Part shown: positions 6,262-8,038 of the stretch, in pieces
Numbering within the stretch: position 1 is the first letter of the stretch
Layout: each line of letters starts with the position of its first letter
Assembly (NCBI GenBank): GCA_049684915.1
Contig: JBAVGO010000032.1
Coordinates: 1 to 8,038 of the forward strand
Reading direction: 5' to 3'
Length of the DNA stretch: 8,038 bases
From: GWB2-37-7 sp049684915
GTDB taxonomy: Bacteria; Bacillota; Clostridia; Lutisporales; Lutisporaceae
Translations under genes and position numbers: made by a program
The notes under the pieces: model-generated
The model's database searches: none
Seen by the model: the letters and a program-made list of their open reading frames with translations, nothing else
What the model was told of the DNA's origin: nothing

Positions 6262-6391
6262 AAGGATACCTCCCATTATAGATTTAACAAAAATACAACC
6301 ATTTCCCTTTCCTTATACTAATTGTAATATATTTATTTGCATCTTGTTAGTGAGTAAGCTCCAATCTGAATATGACAAATGTAATAAAAAC
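6262..6391. promoter_or_regulatory. Divergent control region between ABC operon and kinase operon
   Basis: This intergenic stretch must hold the promoter of the minus-strand ABC operon, but no convincing pair of boxes is seen. A minus-strand TATAAT at 6275-6280 is too close to the start to serve. Minus-strand TATAAG near 6310-6320 has only a poor -35. A weak promoter that relies on the neighbouring NarL-type response regulator would fit. A TAC-N5-GTA element in the 6314-6330 area is a possible operator, but the evidence is slight. Confidence 0.35.
6269..6274 (-). promoter_or_regulatory. Ribosome binding site deciding the ATPase start
   Basis: GGGAGG on the minus strand, seven bases before the ATG at 6261. 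It overlaps the alternative in-frame ATG at 6276, which has no comparable site of its own. Confidence 0.75.
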
Positions 6392-6420
6392 TTGAGGACT
6401 TTAAAATCAAGTGTTAGAAT
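6392..6420 (+). promoter_or_regulatory. Promoter of the kinase-regulator operon
   Basis: TTGAGG (6392-6397), a 17-base spacer and TAGAAT (6415-6420) form a good sigma-A-type promoter. The predicted transcript start is near 6427. An upstream TTG codon at 6430 would then have almost no leader, which supports starting the kinase at the ATG at 6463. Confidence 0.6.
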
Positions 6421-6462
6421 TTATGTATATTGACTATAGAAAATAAAGGTTTGGTAAATAGA

Positions 6463-7524
6463 ATGAATAAGTTAATTGATAAACTGATTATTTTAATTAT
6501 TTCTTTGGCTTTATATATACCTAATGCAGATAACCTATTCATGGTTGTACCCATTCTAATTGCTATAATTTTAAGTACAATCTTAAGCTACTTGGAAGAT
6601 GACCGTGTTTCATTGGGGCTATTTGCTATTTATTTAGTTATTAGCTTTTTTATACCAGCTTTCTTGTTCTTTATTCCGCTTATATGTTATGATATCTTTC
6701 TTTATAAGATTAGATGGATATGGGCTTTAGCACTTCTACCACTGATTAACAATTCAACTCAGGCACTCTTCAACTCAAAGTGGTTAATTGCAGCCTTCAT
6801 TATTGCTGTATATATTTTGAAATACCGTACTGTTACGCTTCAAAATATAGAAAAGGATTATTATAAGCTTCGTGATAATACCAAGGAAATATCAATGCAG
6901 CTTAAAAAACAGAATAAAGAACTTCTAGAAAAACAGGATTACGAAATAAACTTTGCAACCTTAACGGAACGAAACAGAATTGCAAGGGATATTCATGATA
7001 ATGTGGGGCATTTACTTTCAAGATCAATATTGCAGATTGGGGCACTCCTTGCCATAAATAAAGATGAAGAAACGAAAGAATACTTGAGGATTATAAAAGA
7101 CACCCTCTCAGAGGCCATGGATAGCATACGTACTAGCGTACATAATTTGCATGAAGAATCAATTGATCTACAAGCTGAAATATTAAAATTAATTGATAAC
7201 TTTAAATTTTGCTCTATTAAATTTGATTATGATGTGGAAACAAACTTAGAAAAAAATATGAAATATTGCTTTATTGCTTCAACAAAAGAAGCTTTGTCAA
7301 ACATTATGAATCATTCTAATGCCACAAAGGCGTTAGTGGTAATACGTGAACATCCGGCACTTTATCAATTGGTTATACAGGACAATGGTATACAAGGCAA
7401 CTATAATAGTGAAAATGGCATGGGAATAAAAAACATTACAGATAGAGTAGCTTCTATAGGTGGTAACGTTAATATTAGTACCGATAAAGGTTTTAGAATT
7501 TTTATTTCAATACCGAAAAAATAA
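6463..7524 (+). CDS. DesK/NarL-family sensor histidine kinase (LnrJ-like)
   Basis: This 353-aa membrane kinase probably senses a membrane-active compound or membrane state and phosphorylates the response regulator encoded next. The N-terminal part (about 7-120) is hydrophobic with five or six membrane helices and no large outer domain, typical of intramembrane-sensing kinases. A coiled linker (about 127-160) leads to the HisKA_3 dimerisation motif RNRIARDIHDNVGH with the phosphorylated residue His178. The ATPase domain shows the N-box (EALSNIMNHS, Asn280), DNG at 307-309 and GMGIKNITDRV with glycines 319 and 321. All expected catalytic residues are present. A start at TTG 6430 would add 11 residues. 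ATG 6463 is preferred because it has AAAGG (6445-6449) upstream, although the 13-base spacing is long, and because it fits the predicted transcript start. The response regulator follows after 27 bases. Confidence 0.88.
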   Translation: MNKLIDKLIILIISLALYIPNADNLFMVVPILIAIILSTILSYLEDDRVSLGLFAIYLVISFFIPAFLFFIPLICYDIFLYKIRWIWALALLPLINNSTQALFNSKWLIAAFIIAVYILKYRTVTLQNIEKDYYKLRDNTKEISMQLKKQNKELLEKQDYEINFATLTERNRIARDIHDNVGHLLSRSILQIGALLAINKDEETKEYLRIIKDTLSEAMDSIRTSVHNLHEESIDLQAEILKLIDNFKFCSIKFDYDVETNLEKNMKYCFIASTKEALSNIMNHSNATKALVVIREHPALYQLVIQDNGIQGNYNSENGMGIKNITDRVASIGGNVNISTDKGFRIFISIPKK

Positions 7525-7551
7525 ATGTTTAGAAAGGATTGGATAAAAAAT

Positions 7552-8038
7552 ATGAGGGTAGTAGTTGTTGATGATGATAAGTTAGTATGTGTATCGCTCA
7601 AAACAATATTAGAAGTAGAAGAAGATATCTCTATAGTGGGCACTGGTCATAATGGGAAGGAAGCTATTGAACTTTATAACAGTTTAAAACCTGATATTCT
7701 ATTAATTGATATACGAATGGAACCAATGACAGGACTTGAGGCTGGAGAAGCCATTTTAAAAACAGATAAAAGTGCAAAAATACTATTTCTAACTACTTTT
7801 TCTGACGATGAATATATAATAAAAGCACTGAAGATAGGCGCTAAGGGTTATATTATAAAACAGAATTTTGAATGCATTGCACCGTCACTAAAGGCTATAT
7901 TTATGGGACAAAGCGTCTTTGGTGATGATATTGTTTCAAGAATTCCAACCTTAATTAAAAACAAAAAAGTTGATTTTTCTGCCTTTGGCATTATAGAAAA
8001 GGAATACGACATTATCACCGTCGTAGCTGAAGGACTTA
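7552..8038 (+). CDS. NarL/LuxR-family response regulator, cut by window end (LnrK-like)
   Basis: The first 162 codons are present. The receiver domain has the acidic pocket VVDDDK (Asp7-Asp9), the phosphoacceptor Asp53 (LLIDIRM), Thr81 (LFLTTF), and Tyr100 with Lys103 (GYIIK), so it looks fully active. A linker follows. The LuxR-type helix-turn-helix then begins (IIEKEYDIITVVAEGL, from about residue 147) and is truncated by the window edge, not by mutation. The ATG at 7552 has an AAAGGA (7533-7538) upstream at a rather long spacing. It pairs with the kinase gene just before it and most likely activates the divergent ABC operon, by analogy with Bacillus lnrJK-lnrLMN. Confidence 0.9.
   Translation, partial: MRVVVVDDDKLVCVSLKTILEVEEDISIVGTGHNGKEAIELYNSLKPDILLIDIRMEPMTGLEAGEAILKTDKSAKILFLTTFSDDEYIIKALKIGAKGYIIKQNFECIAPSLKAIFMGQSVFGDDIVSRIPTLIKNKKVDFSAFGIIEKEYDIITVVAEGL

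Noticed and set aside
6430..6462. TTG start extending the kinase by 11 residues
   Set aside because: It has no ribosome binding site and lies about three bases from the predicted transcript start; the ATG at 6463 fits better.
7401..7643. Minus-strand frame across the kinase-regulator junction
   Set aside because: It is antisense to two convincing genes, and its low-complexity Ser/Thr/Ile composition is typical of shadows in AT-rich DNA.

Overview
The window is AT-rich, with strong purine-rich ribosome binding sites (GGAGG type), Gram-positive lipoprotein and transporter families, and short U-tract terminators. This points to a low-GC Firmicute, most likely a member of the Clostridia. The exact genus cannot be read from the sequence.

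Layout. Positions 1-485 hold no convincing gene. At about 486-530 lies the 3' part of a tRNA gene (T-arm, acceptor strand and CCA) without its 5' half. A strong terminator follows at 543-584. This looks like the far attachment site of an element that integrated into a tRNA gene, with the element lying to the left. A 20-bp perfect inverted repeat (697-742) precedes a small lipoprotein gene (772-1305), which has its own terminator.

The centre (1433-2931) is the most interesting part. A 420-aa regulator has an N-terminal helix-turn-helix-like region and about five TPR units. Its stop codon overlaps the TTG start of a short gene (2734-2880) encoding a 48-aa peptide with an export signal and a short polar tail. 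One promoter-like -10 box and one strong terminator bracket the pair. This is the layout of an RRNPP-type receptor and pro-peptide quorum-sensing cassette (Rap/Phr, PlcR/PapR, AimR/AimP and clostridial Qsr-type systems). The peptide gene is short enough to be missed by ordinary ORF calling.

The right half (3010-8038) holds two divergent units. A minus-strand operon encodes an ABC ATPase and two ABC-2 type permeases. A plus-strand operon encodes a DesK/NarL-family sensor kinase and its response regulator, the latter cut by the window end. The gene set matches the linearmycin-type (lnrJKLMN, formerly yfiJKLMN) drug or lipid-antibiotic resistance modules of Bacillus. In such modules the two-component pair switches on the exporter in response to membrane-active compounds.

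Taken together, the window is an accessory region beside a tRNA integration scar. It combines a probable peptide-signalling cassette with a self-regulated exporter. Whether the quorum cassette controls the lipoprotein, the exporter or something elsewhere is not shown by the sequence.
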